From Polynucleobacter sp. AP-Elch-400A-B2 (GTDB taxonomy: Bacteria; Pseudomonadota; Gammaproteobacteria; Burkholderiales; Burkholderiaceae): DNA of 64,000 nt. The notes under the pieces were generated by a model. It saw only the letters and a program-made list of their open reading frames with translations. It did not search any database and was not told where the DNA came from. Both the position numbers and the translations under genes were made by a program. Every line of letters starts with the position of its first letter. The stretch's first letter is position 1. This document shows, piece by piece, positions 40,787 through 50,744 of this stretch. The stretch covers positions 788,370 to 852,369 of the forward strand of contig NZ_CP061317.1 of assembly GCF_018688355.1 (NCBI RefSeq). Direction: 5' to 3'.

Positions 40787-43700
40787 TAGGTGCCTTCTAA
40801 GACCGATGGGGGTATTTCAAGGGGCCCGTTACCCGCGTACTTATCTAGATACAGATAGATCACAGGGGTAATAATGAGCGTAACAAACTGCGAGAAGATT
40901 AGACCGCCAGCTACGCTGATTCCTAATGGTTGGCGCAGCTCAGCACCAGCACCAAGTCCAAGAGCGATAGGTAAGGCACCCATGAGCGCTGCAACAGTCG
41001 TCATCATGATGGGGCGAAAGCGCAAGATACAGGCTTCACGAATCGCTTTTTCGGGAGTCATACCTTGATTACGTTGCGCATCTAGTGCAAAGTCAATCAT
41101 CAAAATTGCATTTTTCTTCACAATACCAATGAGCAGCAAGATGCCGATCGATGCAACTACAGTTAACTCAAACCCGAAGATACGCAAGGACAAAATTGCA
41201 CCAATCGCTGCAGAAGGCAGGCCGGCCAAAATAGTGAGAGGGTGGATATAGCTCTCGTACAGAACGCCAAGCAAGATATAAATAACGCCTAGTGCAGCCA
41301 ACAGCAAAATGACTTGACCTGATTGATTGTCTTTAAATACGGCTGCATCACCACCATAACTCGTGATGATCGAGGGTGGTAAAGCAACTGCCTTAACAAA
41401 GCCATCTATTGCTTTTGTTGCATCCCCCAAGAAAATATCTGGGGCAAGGTTAAAAGAAATTGTTACCGCTGGAATTTGACCTTGGTGGTTTACTGCAGTG
41501 GGTCCCACAGTTCTGACAAAGCTCGCCAGACTGGATAGCGGAATCAATTTATCTGTCGCTCTACCCCGAACGAAGACTTTGTTCAAGTCTGTCTCAAATT
41601 GACGATCATTCTCTGCTGTTTCCAAAATCACATAATAGGTATTGACAGGGGTATAGATGGTGGAGACCTGCCTTTCACCGAAGGAAGAGTAGAGAGCAGT
41701 ACGAATATCGGCAATGGACACTCCCGCACTCGCAGCTTTTTCTCGATCAATTTCAATTTTGACATTCAAACCCTTTAATTGCGAGTCACTAGTGACATCC
41801 TTAAAAATGGGATCAGCGCGCATTTTTTGCAACAATTTCTCAGCCCATTCATTGACACCTTCAAAGCCAACGCTTTGCAGGGTAAATTGATAGCGACTCT
41901 TACTGCTTCGGCCACCAAGCTGTAAATTTTGTACCGGGCTCATATAGACCTGAATGCCAGGAATTTCTTTGAACTTGGCTCGAAGGCCCTCCATGACCTT
42001 GCTCATTTTTTGGCGCTCATCCTTGGGCTTCAGAATGATGAAGAATCTTCCGGTATTGCGACCTGAACTTTGGCCGCCACCAAGAATAGAGATTGAGGTT
42101 GCCACATTGGAGTCGCTATCAACCACTTTCGCAGCCTGATCTTGCAAAGCCATCATTGCGCTAAAGGAAGTGTCCTCAGATGCCTCAACAGTCACGCGTA
42201 ATTGGCCAATGTCTTCTTCCGGAAAGAATCCTTTTGGACTGTAGACGAAGAGAGCAATCGTGATAACAAAACTGGCTAATGCCCCAAATAACACTCTCTT
42301 TCTATTTGCCAAGGCTAAATCTAAAAAGTGAACATATTTATTTAAGGTCCATTCATATACACGATCGAACTGCTTTGTGATTTCATATTCTTTTGGATGA
42401 TCACCAGGTTTAGGCAAAAAGCGGCTGCATAACATGGGTACTACTGTTAATGAGACAACAGCTGACACTAGGATTGATAGTGTCACCACAACGGCAAATT
42501 CTCTAAAGAGAAGACCGATTGGGCCTGCCATGAAAAACAGTGGAATAAATACTGCCACCAGAGACAGGGAGATGGAAATGATCGTAAAGCCAACCTCTTT
42601 ACTGCCTTTTAAAGCAGCTTTTAAGGGATCCATGCCTTCTTCAACATAACGCATGATGTTTTCTAATACTACGATTGCATCATCAACCACCAGGCCAACG
42701 GCAAGAGTGATACCCAACAAGGAAATGTTATTCAGGCTGTAGCCTAAAAAGTAGAAAACAAAGAATGCGCCGATCAGAGAGATCGGCAAGCTAATGGATG
42801 GAATGACGGTTGCAGACACATGCTTTAGAAATAGGAAGATTACCAAGACAACGAGTGCGATAGTGAGAAGCAGTGTGAGATTGACATCATGAATCGACTC
42901 AATAATCGAAAGTGATCGGTCATTAATCAGGGTTAACTGAATAGATTCCGGCATTTGCGCTTTGAGAGAAGGTAATAGTTTTTTAATGGAATCAACAACT
43001 TCAACCGTATTGGCATTTGGTTGACGTAGAACAGCAATCGCTATTGAGCGCTCACCTTTTGCCGAGGCAAAGGTCTTTACGTCCTCAAAACTTTCTTGTA
43101 CATCAGCAACATCTTTGAGATAGATTGGATACCCATTGCGCTGGGCAACGATCAGGTTGCCAAATTCTTCAGCTGACACTAGTTGTGGATTGGCATAGAT
43201 GGTGATCAGCTGGCGGGGGCCGTCAAGGGTTCCAATCGGGCTATTGGTATTGGCCTTGTTGACTGCAGCTGCCACCTCATCCATGGTGATATTGCGATTA
43301 CCCAAAGCATCTGGTCTCACGCTTACTCTGACTGCATACCGCTTTGCTCCATAAACTGCTACTTGTGAAACCCCAGAAATAGTGGATAGGTTTGGAGACA
43401 GCAGGTTCTCTGCATAAGCATTCATTTCAGAGAGGCTGATTGACGGGGAGCTCATGCGCACAATTAATACGGGTGTATCGGCAGGATTAATCTTTCGATA
43501 CGAAGGCGGTACCGTCATTTCAATTGGTAAACGGCGTTGGGCGCGTAAGAGGGCTGCCTGAACATCTACAGCCGCTTTATCAATATCGCGATCGCTTGTA
43601 AATTCAAGGGTGACACTTGTAGAGCCAAGTGAGTTGGTGGAGCTGATGACTTTAATGCCATCAATTGTTGAGAATTCTTTTTCAAGTGGCAGTGCAACAG

Positions 43701-43884
43701 CCGAGGCCATAATTTCTGGTGATGCACCAGGTAAGCTGGCCGATACCGAAATCACTGGCGTATTGAAACTAGGAAGAGCGGCTACTGGAATCTTAGTATA
43801 GGCAACAGTTCCAGCAATGACAGTTGCAATTGACAGTAATACCGTCATTACGGGACGTCTAATACATAACTCAGAAAGCGTCAT
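40786..43884 (-). CDS. RND multidrug efflux pump, inner-membrane transporter (MdtB/MdtC-like)
   Basis: A 1032-residue HAE1-type RND transporter with the usual duplicated architecture: a first membrane helix, a periplasmic porter domain (about 35-335), six helices (about 336-500), a second periplasmic domain (about 555-860) and the last helices. The proton-relay aspartates are present as Asp401 and Asp402 in GLVVDDAIVVLENI. The N-terminal ASLPGASPE segment resembles MdtB/MdtC. It overlaps its adaptor gene by four bases. No outer-membrane channel gene is near, so a TolC-like partner must be encoded elsewhere. The substrates are unknown. Confidence 0.93.
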   Translation of the reverse strand: MTLSELCIRRPVMTVLLSIATVIAGTVAYTKIPVAALPSFNTPVISVSASLPGASPEIMASAVALPLEKEFSTIDGIKVISSTNSLGSTSVTLEFTSDRDIDKAAVDVQAALLRAQRRLPIEMTVPPSYRKINPADTPVLIVRMSSPSISLSEMNAYAENLLSPNLSTISGVSQVAVYGAKRYAVRVSVRPDALGNRNITMDEVAAAVNKANTNSPIGTLDGPRQLITIYANPQLVSAEEFGNLIVAQRNGYPIYLKDVADVQESFEDVKTFASAKGERSIAIAVLRQPNANTVEVVDSIKKLLPSLKAQMPESIQLTLINDRSLSIIESIHDVNLTLLLTIALVVLVIFLFLKHVSATVIPSISLPISLIGAFFVFYFLGYSLNNISLLGITLAVGLVVDDAIVVLENIMRYVEEGMDPLKAALKGSKEVGFTIISISLSLVAVFIPLFFMAGPIGLLFREFAVVVTLSILVSAVVSLTVVPMLCSRFLPKPGDHPKEYEITKQFDRVYEWTLNKYVHFLDLALANRKRVLFGALASFVITIALFVYSPKGFFPEEDIGQLRVTVEASEDTSFSAMMALQDQAAKVVDSDSNVATSISILGGGQSSGRNTGRFFIILKPKDERQKMSKVMEGLRAKFKEIPGIQVYMSPVQNLQLGGRSSKSRYQFTLQSVGFEGVNEWAEKLLQKMRADPIFKDVTSDSQLKGLNVKIEIDREKAASAGVSIADIRTALYSSFGERQVSTIYTPVNTYYVILETAENDRQFETDLNKVFVRGRATDKLIPLSSLASFVRTVGPTAVNHQGQIPAVTISFNLAPDIFLGDATKAIDGFVKAVALPPSIITSYGGDAAVFKDNQSGQVILLLAALGVIYILLGVLYESYIHPLTILAGLPSAAIGAILSLRIFGFELTVVASIGILLLIGIVKKNAILMIDFALDAQRNQGMTPEKAIREACILRFRPIMMTTVAALMGALPIALGLGAGAELRQPLGISVAGGLIFSQFVTLIITPVIYLYLDKYAGNGPLEIPPSVLEGT

Positions 43885-45194
43885 TTTGGTTCAGCGGTAG
43901 TAGTTTTATCAGCGGGCGGCTTCTCTGATTTAGCAGTTTTTGCCTCACGCACTTTACTGCCGGTGCGTAGATTCTGCTTACCCTCAACCACAATCCGATC
44001 GCCAGCGCTAATTCCAGTAATGACTGAGGTACCCAAATACTCATAGGGTACTTTCACCGGCTTTGCGGTGACTTTATCGTCTTTATCAACTACATATACT
44101 AGACGCCCAGTAGGGCCGATGACAATAGCTTGGGTGGGAACGGCAATCACGTCTTTTAAGGTGTTGGCATTAAGCGAAACGCGTGCAAATTGCCCGGGGA
44201 GTATTTCTAACTTATCGTTCGGAATTTGTGCTTTGACACGAACTGCGGCAATCAACGGGTCAACTTGGTTATCGATCACCAGAACTTGACCTTCATAAGT
44301 ATTTTTTCCGGTATCACCAATAGTCACTTTTACTTGTAAAGGTGCATCATCTTTTTTATTTTCTAGAATGATGGGAATATCTTTTTCTGGAATGACAAAC
44401 TGAACATTAATTGGGTTAAGTTGCGTGATTGTGACCATCGAACCTACGCTCGAGGTAGCAGTAGAGCTTGTTGAAATTGTTACGACATTACTTGCTTGCA
44501 CTAGAGAGCCGGGGAAGACGTTGATGATGCCTGCTCTTCCGTTAATCGGTGAGCGAATTGAGTCAAAGGAGAGTTGTACCTCGGCAGACCTAGCAGCTGC
44601 CTGAGCAGACTTTGCATTGGCAAGGGAGGTTTCTAGACCAGCCTTGGAGATGAAGTTTTTTTCTACCAGCTCCTTGGCACGTAAATATTGTTTTTGAGCG
44701 TCATCCGCTAATGCTTTTAACTTCTCATAGTTGGCGCGGTCGTTGCGATCATCGAGGGTAAAGAGGAGTTCACCTTCTTTGACTTCTTGCCCATCCTTCA
44801 CGTGAATAGTCTTCACTGTATTCGTGATCATTGGGCGAATATCGACGATGCTATTGGAGATGATCGTGCCGGTAGCTTCAATAATGAGAGGTACATCCCT
44901 TTTCTCTGCTACTACGCTAGTAATTACTTGAGGACCTCCCGCCTTTTTTCCTGCAGGAAAAAAAAAGTCGTAGGTTTTGGAGCCAGCATACAAAATGATC
45001 AGCACAATCAAAATGCGCCACTTGTATTTCAGGGTAAATGCTTTAACGGTAGTGAAGTCTAATTTTTTGAGCTTATCTAGTTGTAGGTATGGAGAAGTTT
45101 TTTTCCACAGTGCACAGAGGCGGCCCAGCACCCAGTTTTTGAGCTTTGGCAGTGAAGCGACTGCTTTATCAAGGGCTAATTCAATTTTTGACAC
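43881..45194 (-). CDS. RND efflux periplasmic adaptor (membrane fusion protein)
   Basis: A 437-residue MFP/HlyD-type adaptor. One membrane helix (about residues 56-72) is followed by a lipoyl-like and hairpin region (about 90-230, with DGQEVKEGELLFTLDDRN) and beta-barrel domains. A basic, cytoplasmic-looking extension of about 55 residues precedes the helix, longer than in MdtA, and there is no lipobox. The C-terminal tail is rich in Lys, Thr and Pro. The stop overlaps the pump start by four bases. It links the pump to an outer-membrane factor. Confidence 0.9.
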   Translation of the reverse strand: MSKIELALDKAVASLPKLKNWVLGRLCALWKKTSPYLQLDKLKKLDFTTVKAFTLKYKWRILIVLIILYAGSKTYDFFFPAGKKAGGPQVITSVVAEKRDVPLIIEATGTIISNSIVDIRPMITNTVKTIHVKDGQEVKEGELLFTLDDRNDRANYEKLKALADDAQKQYLRAKELVEKNFISKAGLETSLANAKSAQAAARSAEVQLSFDSIRSPINGRAGIINVFPGSLVQASNVVTISTSSTATSSVGSMVTITQLNPINVQFVIPEKDIPIILENKKDDAPLQVKVTIGDTGKNTYEGQVLVIDNQVDPLIAAVRVKAQIPNDKLEILPGQFARVSLNANTLKDVIAVPTQAIVIGPTGRLVYVVDKDDKVTAKPVKVPYEYLGTSVITGISAGDRIVVEGKQNLRTGSKVREAKTAKSEKPPADKTTTAEPK

Positions 45195-45312
45195 AGTCTA
45201 GGTATTTTTCTTTGTTTTATATCGGTTAGGTAGGGAGTCAGCTTTGCTGTCCTGGAACGGGATTATTCTCTCACAAGGCTCTTAAACATGGGTGGTAGTG
45301 CCCTGATCCCAA

Positions 45313-45768
45313 TTAGGGCAGAAATTCTTCTACACCTTTGTTTGCCAATAGGTCTGCTAGCTCATTTCCAGGGTGGCCGTTGTGGCCACGAACCCAATGC
45401 CATGAGATTTGATGGTCTGGAATCAGGGCATCTAATTCTTGCCATAAATCAGCATTTTTGACGTGATCTTTGCTGGCGGTCTTCCAGCCCCTCTTTTTCC
45501 AGCCCTCCAGCCACTCAGTCACACCTTTTTGAACATACTGAGAGTCAGTCCACAGTTCTACCGAGCTAGTTTGCTTCAGGGCTCGCAGCGCATGAATTAC
45601 AGCGCTAATTTCCATGCGATTGTTGGTGGTATGTTCAGCGCCACCATGGAGGTGCTTCTCATGTCCGCCTGAGCGTAGAACGGCACCCCAGCCCCCAGGA
45701 CCCGGATTACCTTTGCAGGCACCATCGGTATAAATGACGATATGAGGAAGTGGTTTGGCGTGGGACAT
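45313..45768 (-). CDS. rnhA: Ribonuclease HI
   Basis: A 151-residue enzyme that removes RNA from RNA-DNA hybrids, needed for R-loops and Okazaki primers. The catalytic set is intact: Asp15 in [16 protein letters not shown], Glu53 in NNRMEIS, Asp75 in [10 protein letters not shown] and Asp139 in [10 protein letters not shown]. It lies four bases after the methyltransferase gene on the same strand. The gene after it is the RND adaptor, where dnaQ would be expected. Confidence 0.97.
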   Translation of the reverse strand: MSHAKPLPHIVIYTDGACKGNPGPGGWGAVLRSGGHEKHLHGGAEHTTNNRMEISAVIHALRALKQTSSVELWTDSQYVQKGVTEWLEGWKKRGWKTASKDHVKNADLWQELDALIPDHQISWHWVRGHNGHPGNELADLLANKGVEEFLP

Positions 45769-45772
45769 GTCG

Positions 45773-46588
45773 TTAATTTACTCGGTCTTGCTGGTTTGCT
45801 AACTGCTGGCGACTTTCAGCTACCGGGTTCAATTGAGTGATCGCAGGGATGCGTAGGCCTTGGACTTGTCCGATCAGGCGGATGCCTTGCTGGCGCTTAA
45901 TGGCCGAAACCAGAAAAACAGCTCCAAAAATAGGCCACCAGCGGTTGCCAGCCGGCTCCATAAAGTCCATTCTGGCCATGCCTGACTCGCCACTCAAGGG
46001 GAGTTTATAGCAGCCAAAATGGCCTCTATCTAACGAGAAGTTCAGCAGTTGCAGCCAGTCTTTAATTCTAAGAAGGCCAATAAATTGACCATCCCTTGGT
46101 AAGTAGGGGGTGCCGATTAATCTGCTGAGATATTGACGCATACCCCAAAGACTGGCCGGATTGAATCCTGAAATAATCAAGCGCCCTTCAGGGCGCAGGA
46201 CGCGCTCAGCCTCTCGCAGAATTTGATGAGGGTCAGCAGCAAATTCTAAGACATGTGGCATCACCAATAAATCAATGGATTCTGAAGCAAAGGGGAGCTC
46301 ATTGGCATTGCCCTCAATCTGATGCCAATTAAACTGGCCGGCCTGTTTTTGCCGGTCATGGGTGTTTATTAGTAACGCGTGCAAGGGCATGCGGTTTTCT
46401 ACCAAGGTATTCATTTGCGGCAAGCCAATTTGTACGGCATAAAAACCGAAGACATCAGCCACAATTTGATTAAAGCATTTTTGCTCCCATGCAAGTACAT
46501 AGCGTCCAGGGGGTGATTGCAGCCACTTTTCCCACGAACTCCATGGTGGTGCGGGTATCTGAGAGGGGGCGGGTGGGGTTGGTATCAT
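45773..46588 (-). CDS. SAM-dependent methyltransferase-like protein
   Basis: A 271-residue class I methyltransferase-like protein. Visible features are [19 protein letters not shown] and [21 protein letters not shown], which match motifs around strands 4 and 5. The usual glycine-rich motif I is not seen; the corresponding place reads [11 protein letters not shown]. The gene sits between gloB (divergent) and rnhA, as yafS does in E. coli. The substrate is unknown. The start at 46588 leaves only six bases to the divergent gloB start. Confidence 0.82.
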   Translation of the reverse strand: MIPTPPAPSQIPAPPWSSWEKWLQSPPGRYVLAWEQKCFNQIVADVFGFYAVQIGLPQMNTLVENRMPLHALLINTHDRQKQAGQFNWHQIEGNANELPFASESIDLLVMPHVLEFAADPHQILREAERVLRPEGRLIISGFNPASLWGMRQYLSRLIGTPYLPRDGQFIGLLRIKDWLQLLNFSLDRGHFGCYKLPLSGESGMARMDFMEPAGNRWWPIFGAVFLVSAIKRQQGIRLIGQVQGLRIPAITQLNPVAESRQQLANQQDRVN

Positions 46589-46594
46589 GGGTCT

Positions 46595-47404
46595 ATGGTG
46601 AAGAATACTTTATTGCAAGTTTGGCCGATACCGGCTTTTGATGACAATTACCTCTGGTGTATCCATGATGGCGAGTCTGCTTTGATCGTGGATCCAGGTG
46701 ATGCTGCCCCAGTATTGCAATATCTCGAGCAAAATCAGCTGACTCTGACTGGCATTTTAATTACCCATCACCATGCAGACCATACCGGTGGCATTGTTAC
46801 CTTGCTCAATGCCCTTGGCTCAACGATTCCGGTTTATGGCCCTGCCGCGATTGATATTCCGGGTCGCACGCATGCCCTGATGGAGGGTGACAAAGTTGAA
46901 ATCGCTGCACCTCGTCTTAGCCTCGAGGTTTATGAGGTACCTGGTCATACCTTGAGTCACATTGCTTACTTTGCAAACATGCAGGCCAATGTAGTTGAGC
47001 CCATGCTGTTCTGTGGGGATACCTTATTTGCATCTGGCTGTGGTCGCTTGTTTGAGGGCACCCCAACGCAGATGAGCCAATCTCTCGAGAAGTTTATCGC
47101 CTTACCCAAAAATACTCTGGTGTATTGCACCCATGAATACACCTTATCCAATATTCGCTTTGCGCTGGCGGTTGAGCCGAATAATGCCAACCTGATTACT
47201 TGGGCGGAAACCGCTAAAGCTCTGCGCGATCAACACCAACCAACATTACCAACGACCATCGGACAAGAACTACAAGTCAACCCATTCATGCGTTGTGATC
47301 AACCGGCTGTGATCGAAGCTGCTCTGGAGGTCTCTGGCGAAAAATCTCTACCTACACCTGCCCATGTACTGGCGGTGATTCGGGCGTGGAAGGATCGGTT
47401 CTGA
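46595..47404 (+). CDS. gloB: Hydroxyacylglutathione hydrolase (glyoxalase II)
   Basis: A 269-residue metallo-beta-lactamase-fold enzyme that hydrolyses S-D-lactoylglutathione to D-lactate, finishing methylglyoxal detoxification. The metal-binding THHHADHTGG begins at residue 57. Further ligands lie in VPGHTLSHIAYF, FCGDTLF and YCTHEYT. The reading frame is open further upstream to 46517, but the ATG at 46595 gives the family start and clears the divergent gene. Its TGA overlaps the ATG of the next gene by one base. Confidence 0.94.
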   Translation: MVKNTLLQVWPIPAFDDNYLWCIHDGESALIVDPGDAAPVLQYLEQNQLTLTGILITHHHADHTGGIVTLLNALGSTIPVYGPAAIDIPGRTHALMEGDKVEIAAPRLSLEVYEVPGHTLSHIAYFANMQANVVEPMLFCGDTLFASGCGRLFEGTPTQMSQSLEKFIALPKNTLVYCTHEYTLSNIRFALAVEPNNANLITWAETAKALRDQHQPTLPTTIGQELQVNPFMRCDQPAVIEAALEVSGEKSLPTPAHVLAVIRAWKDRF

Positions 47405-48804
47405 TGTTGTGGCGCTATGCAGTGATCCTCATGATTACTGTACTCTCAGGTTGTGCCAGTACAGGAGATTGGTCTTCGGATACCCCGACACGTCAGGATC
47501 CACGCGCTTCTAAAGCTAAGCGGGTCAACCTCCAAAATCAATCGGTCAGTGAGCTGTACGCACCATCGAGCAATCTTTGGATTCGGATTCGGGATGGGTT
47601 TGAGATGAAGCCCATGAATACGCCGCTGGAGATTGAGCAAGTGCGCTGGCTCAGTGCGCGTCCAGACTATGTGCATCGCTCAATGGCTCGTTCATCACGC
47701 TATCTGTTTTACATCGTGCAAGAGGTGAATGCACGCAATATGCCAACGGAGATCGCCTTGCTTCCGTTTGTCGAAAGCGCATTCGTGACCAATGCGAAGT
47801 CCAGTGCTAAGGCCATGGGCCTGTGGCAATTTATGCCTGCAACAGGTAAAGATTTTCAGCTTACCCAGAACGTCTTTAGAGATGAGCGGAGAGATGTATT
47901 GCAATCTACTGATGCGGCATTGGATTATCTGCAGCGTCTATACAAACAATTCGGTAGTTGGGATCTCGCTCTGGCTGCCTATAACTGGGGCGCAGGTAAT
48001 GTTTCAAAAGCGCAGAAACGCAATCTTGCTGCAGGACTCCCTACGGATTACCTGAGTCTCAAGATGCCCAACGAGACACGAAACTATGTTCCGAAGTTAA
48101 TGGCCTACCGACAAATTGTTTTAGACCCGCAGGCTTATGGCATTGTTCTACCGGATTTAGAAAACCATCCTTACTTTGTCGCTGTGGATGTTGGGTCTGA
48201 TATTGATGTGGCTCTGGTAATTAAGCTGAGTGAAATTCCGGAGGACGAGTTCCATAGTCTGAATCCCTCATTCAATAAGCCGGTCATCTTGAGTAACGCT
48301 AATCAGCAAATCTTGCTACCGTTTGGACATGCTGAGGTCTTCCAGGAAAACCTCAAGAAGTACACCAAACCACTGTCTTCTTGGTCGGCGGTACAGGTGA
48401 CTAAGACGGAGTCGGTTGACCAAGCCGCAAAAACGCTTGGTGTTGATGTAGATACCTTAAGAACAGTCAATAGTATCCCCAAAGGCATGAGAATTCGGGC
48501 GGGTTCAACAGTTTTAGTGCCTAAAACTCACCAGCGCCCTGGCGATATCTCAGTGGCTTTAGCCGAAAACGGCAGTCTCAATTTGGATAAGTCAGCGCCT
48601 AAAAATTGTGCAAAAGGGACTAAGTGCGTAGCGGCAAAGACTGGAAAAGGTGCTGCTAAGGGTAATTCTTCTGCGAATAAAGCTGCAACTCAGCATAAAT
48701 CCGCATCGACAGGGCTTGCAAAATCTGCGAAAAATGGATCTTCGAATACAGCTAGCTCAACTCCCAAGACTTCCACTAGCAAGGGAGCTAGCAAGCTTCA
48801 GTAA
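47404..48804 (+). CDS. mltD: Membrane-bound lytic murein transglycosylase D-like lipoprotein
   Basis: A 466-residue lipoprotein (lipobox VLSGC) with a lysozyme-like SLT domain in the middle. The segment LLPFVESAFVTNAKSSAKAMGLWQFMPATG contains the catalytic Glu in PFVESAF, and LALAAYNWGAGNV follows. One LysM-like peptidoglycan-binding repeat is visible near the C-terminus (VQVTKTESVDQAAKTLGV to LVPKT). The last 85 residues are rich in Lys, Ala, Ser and Thr, probably disordered. The ATG at 47404 has AAGGA nine bases away and overlaps the gloB stop. Confidence 0.9.
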   Translation: MLWRYAVILMITVLSGCASTGDWSSDTPTRQDPRASKAKRVNLQNQSVSELYAPSSNLWIRIRDGFEMKPMNTPLEIEQVRWLSARPDYVHRSMARSSRYLFYIVQEVNARNMPTEIALLPFVESAFVTNAKSSAKAMGLWQFMPATGKDFQLTQNVFRDERRDVLQSTDAALDYLQRLYKQFGSWDLALAAYNWGAGNVSKAQKRNLAAGLPTDYLSLKMPNETRNYVPKLMAYRQIVLDPQAYGIVLPDLENHPYFVAVDVGSDIDVALVIKLSEIPEDEFHSLNPSFNKPVILSNANQQILLPFGHAEVFQENLKKYTKPLSSWSAVQVTKTESVDQAAKTLGVDVDTLRTVNSIPKGMRIRAGSTVLVPKTHQRPGDISVALAENGSLNLDKSAPKNCAKGTKCVAAKTGKGAAKGNSSANKAATQHKSASTGLAKSAKNGSSNTASSTPKTSTSKGASKLQ

Positions 48805-48839
48805 GTCTAGACACTTTAATTTACTCATTTAGGTTGACC

Positions 48840-50723
48840 ATGTCCTATAAGTCAGAACACGAACGCTCCATTAAAGACCCAGATGGATTTTGGGGAGAGC
48901 AGGCAAAACTCATTCATTGGGAAAAACCATTTAATCAAGTTCTGGATTATGCAAACCCTCCGTTTGCTAAATGGTTTGAGGGTGGATTAACCAATCTTTG
49001 CTACAACGCAGTTGATCGTCATCTCAAGGATCGTGCAAACCAAATCGCACTAGTCGCTGTTTCAACAGAAACTAATCTAGAAAAAGCATACACATTTAAA
49101 GAGCTCTACGAAGAAGTCAATCGTATTGCCGCTATTTATAAAGCAAACGGTGTTCAAAAGGGCGATCGCGTATTGATTTACATGCCGATGATTGCAGAAG
49201 CTTGTTTTGCAATGCTCGCTTGTACACGCATTGGTGCAATTCACTCCGTGGTGTTTGGTGGGTTTGCATCTCATAGCTTGGCATCGCGTATCGATGATGC
49301 AAAACCGAAAATGATTGTGACTGCAGAAGCGGGCGCGCGTGGTGGTAAAGCGGTCCCTTACAAGCCTTTACTGGATGAGGCAATCAAGCTGGCAGACTAC
49401 AAGCCTGAAAAAGTCCTGATCGTCAATCGTGGCCTGACTGATTTCACCACAGTAGCCGGTCGAGATTTAGATTACGCAACTGAGCGCCAGAAACACCTCA
49501 ATGATTTAGTGCCGATTGAGTGGGTGGATGCAACCCACACTTCCTATATTTTGTACACCTCTGGTACTACCGGTAAGCCTAAGGGAGTACAGCGCGACAC
49601 CGGTGGTTACGCCGTCGCCTTAGCCTCCACCATGGAGCACATCTTCTGCGGTAATCCTGGCGAGACCATGTTCTGTACATCCGATATTGGTTGGGTGGTG
49701 GGCCATAGCTACATCATTTATGCGCCATTGCTAAACGGCATGGCAACGATTCTTTATGAAGGCACACCCTTACGTCCTGATGCAGGTATTTGGTGGGAGC
49801 TGGTTGAGAAGCACAAAGTCTCAGTCATGTTCTCTGCACCAACTGCAGTTCGTGTTCTCAAGAAACAAGATCCTGCCTTCTTAACTAAATATGATCTCTC
49901 GAGCTTGCGTGCTTTGTTCTTGGCAGGCGAGCCTTTGGATGAGCCAACGGCAACCTGGATTCATGATGCGATTAAGAAGCCGATCGTGGATAACTATTGG
50001 CAGACAGAAACGGGTTGGCCGATGCTGGCAATTCAGCGTGGCGTAGAAGTGATGCCACACAAGTTTGGTTCGCCAGGAGTCCCGTCATTTGGTTACAACA
50101 TGAAGTTGTTGGATGACGCGACCTCGGAAGAGTTGGGTCCAGATCGGAAGGGTGTAATTGCGATTGAGGGTCCTTTGCCTCCAGGCTGTATGCAAACTGT
50201 CTGGGGTGACGATAAGCGTTTTGTAAGTACCTATTGGGAAACTATCCCCGGCAAGATGATTTACTCTACTTTTGACTGGGGCATTAAAGATAAGGACGGT
50301 TACTTCTTTATCTTAGGCCGAACTGATGACGTGATTAACGTTGCTGGTCATCGCTTAGGCACCCGTGAGATCGAAGAAAGTATTTCTAGTCATCCGAATA
50401 TCTCTGAAGTCGCAGTGGTGGGTATTGAGGACAAGCTCAAGGGACAGGCAGCGATCGCCTTTGTGATTCCAAAGGATGCCTCGAACATTGCTACTCTAGA
50501 GGCAGAGTGCATGAAAACCGTGGATACCACTCTAGGTGCAATTGCTCGTCCAGGTCGGGTTTATGTAGTCACAGCCTTGCCTAAGACCCGTTCAGGCAAG
50601 ATCGTGCGCCGTGCTCTTCAGGCTGTAGCTGAAGGGCGTGATCCTGGTGATATCAGCACGATGGAAGATCAAACCGTTTTAGCGCAAATTAAGACCATCA
50701 TCGAGCAAAGCGCAAAGCCTTAA
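48840..50723 (+). CDS. prpE: Propionate-CoA ligase (propionyl-CoA synthetase)
   Basis: A 627-residue acyl-adenylate-forming enzyme that activates propionate (and perhaps acetate) to its CoA ester. It has YTSGTTGKPKGV (ATP-binding), the hinge and signature region YWQTETGW, GRTDDVINVAGHRLGT, and the acetylatable lysine in KTRSGKIVRR. The acs/prpE family start FWGEQAKLIHWEKPFNQVLD points to PrpE rather than Acs. No prpB or prpC is nearby. It is followed by a hairpin. Confidence 0.9.
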   Translation: MSYKSEHERSIKDPDGFWGEQAKLIHWEKPFNQVLDYANPPFAKWFEGGLTNLCYNAVDRHLKDRANQIALVAVSTETNLEKAYTFKELYEEVNRIAAIYKANGVQKGDRVLIYMPMIAEACFAMLACTRIGAIHSVVFGGFASHSLASRIDDAKPKMIVTAEAGARGGKAVPYKPLLDEAIKLADYKPEKVLIVNRGLTDFTTVAGRDLDYATERQKHLNDLVPIEWVDATHTSYILYTSGTTGKPKGVQRDTGGYAVALASTMEHIFCGNPGETMFCTSDIGWVVGHSYIIYAPLLNGMATILYEGTPLRPDAGIWWELVEKHKVSVMFSAPTAVRVLKKQDPAFLTKYDLSSLRALFLAGEPLDEPTATWIHDAIKKPIVDNYWQTETGWPMLAIQRGVEVMPHKFGSPGVPSFGYNMKLLDDATSEELGPDRKGVIAIEGPLPPGCMQTVWGDDKRFVSTYWETIPGKMIYSTFDWGIKDKDGYFFILGRTDDVINVAGHRLGTREIEESISSHPNISEVAVVGIEDKLKGQAAIAFVIPKDASNIATLEAECMKTVDTTLGAIARPGRVYVVTALPKTRSGKIVRRALQAVAEGRDPGDISTMEDQTVLAQIKTIIEQSAKP

Positions 50724-50744
50724 ACCCAGCCTGGCTGTATCAAA

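Noticed and set aside
42434..42649. Open frames on the opposite strand of the RND pump gene
   Set aside because: They are antisense shadows of a long, well-conserved coding sequence with no family resemblance.
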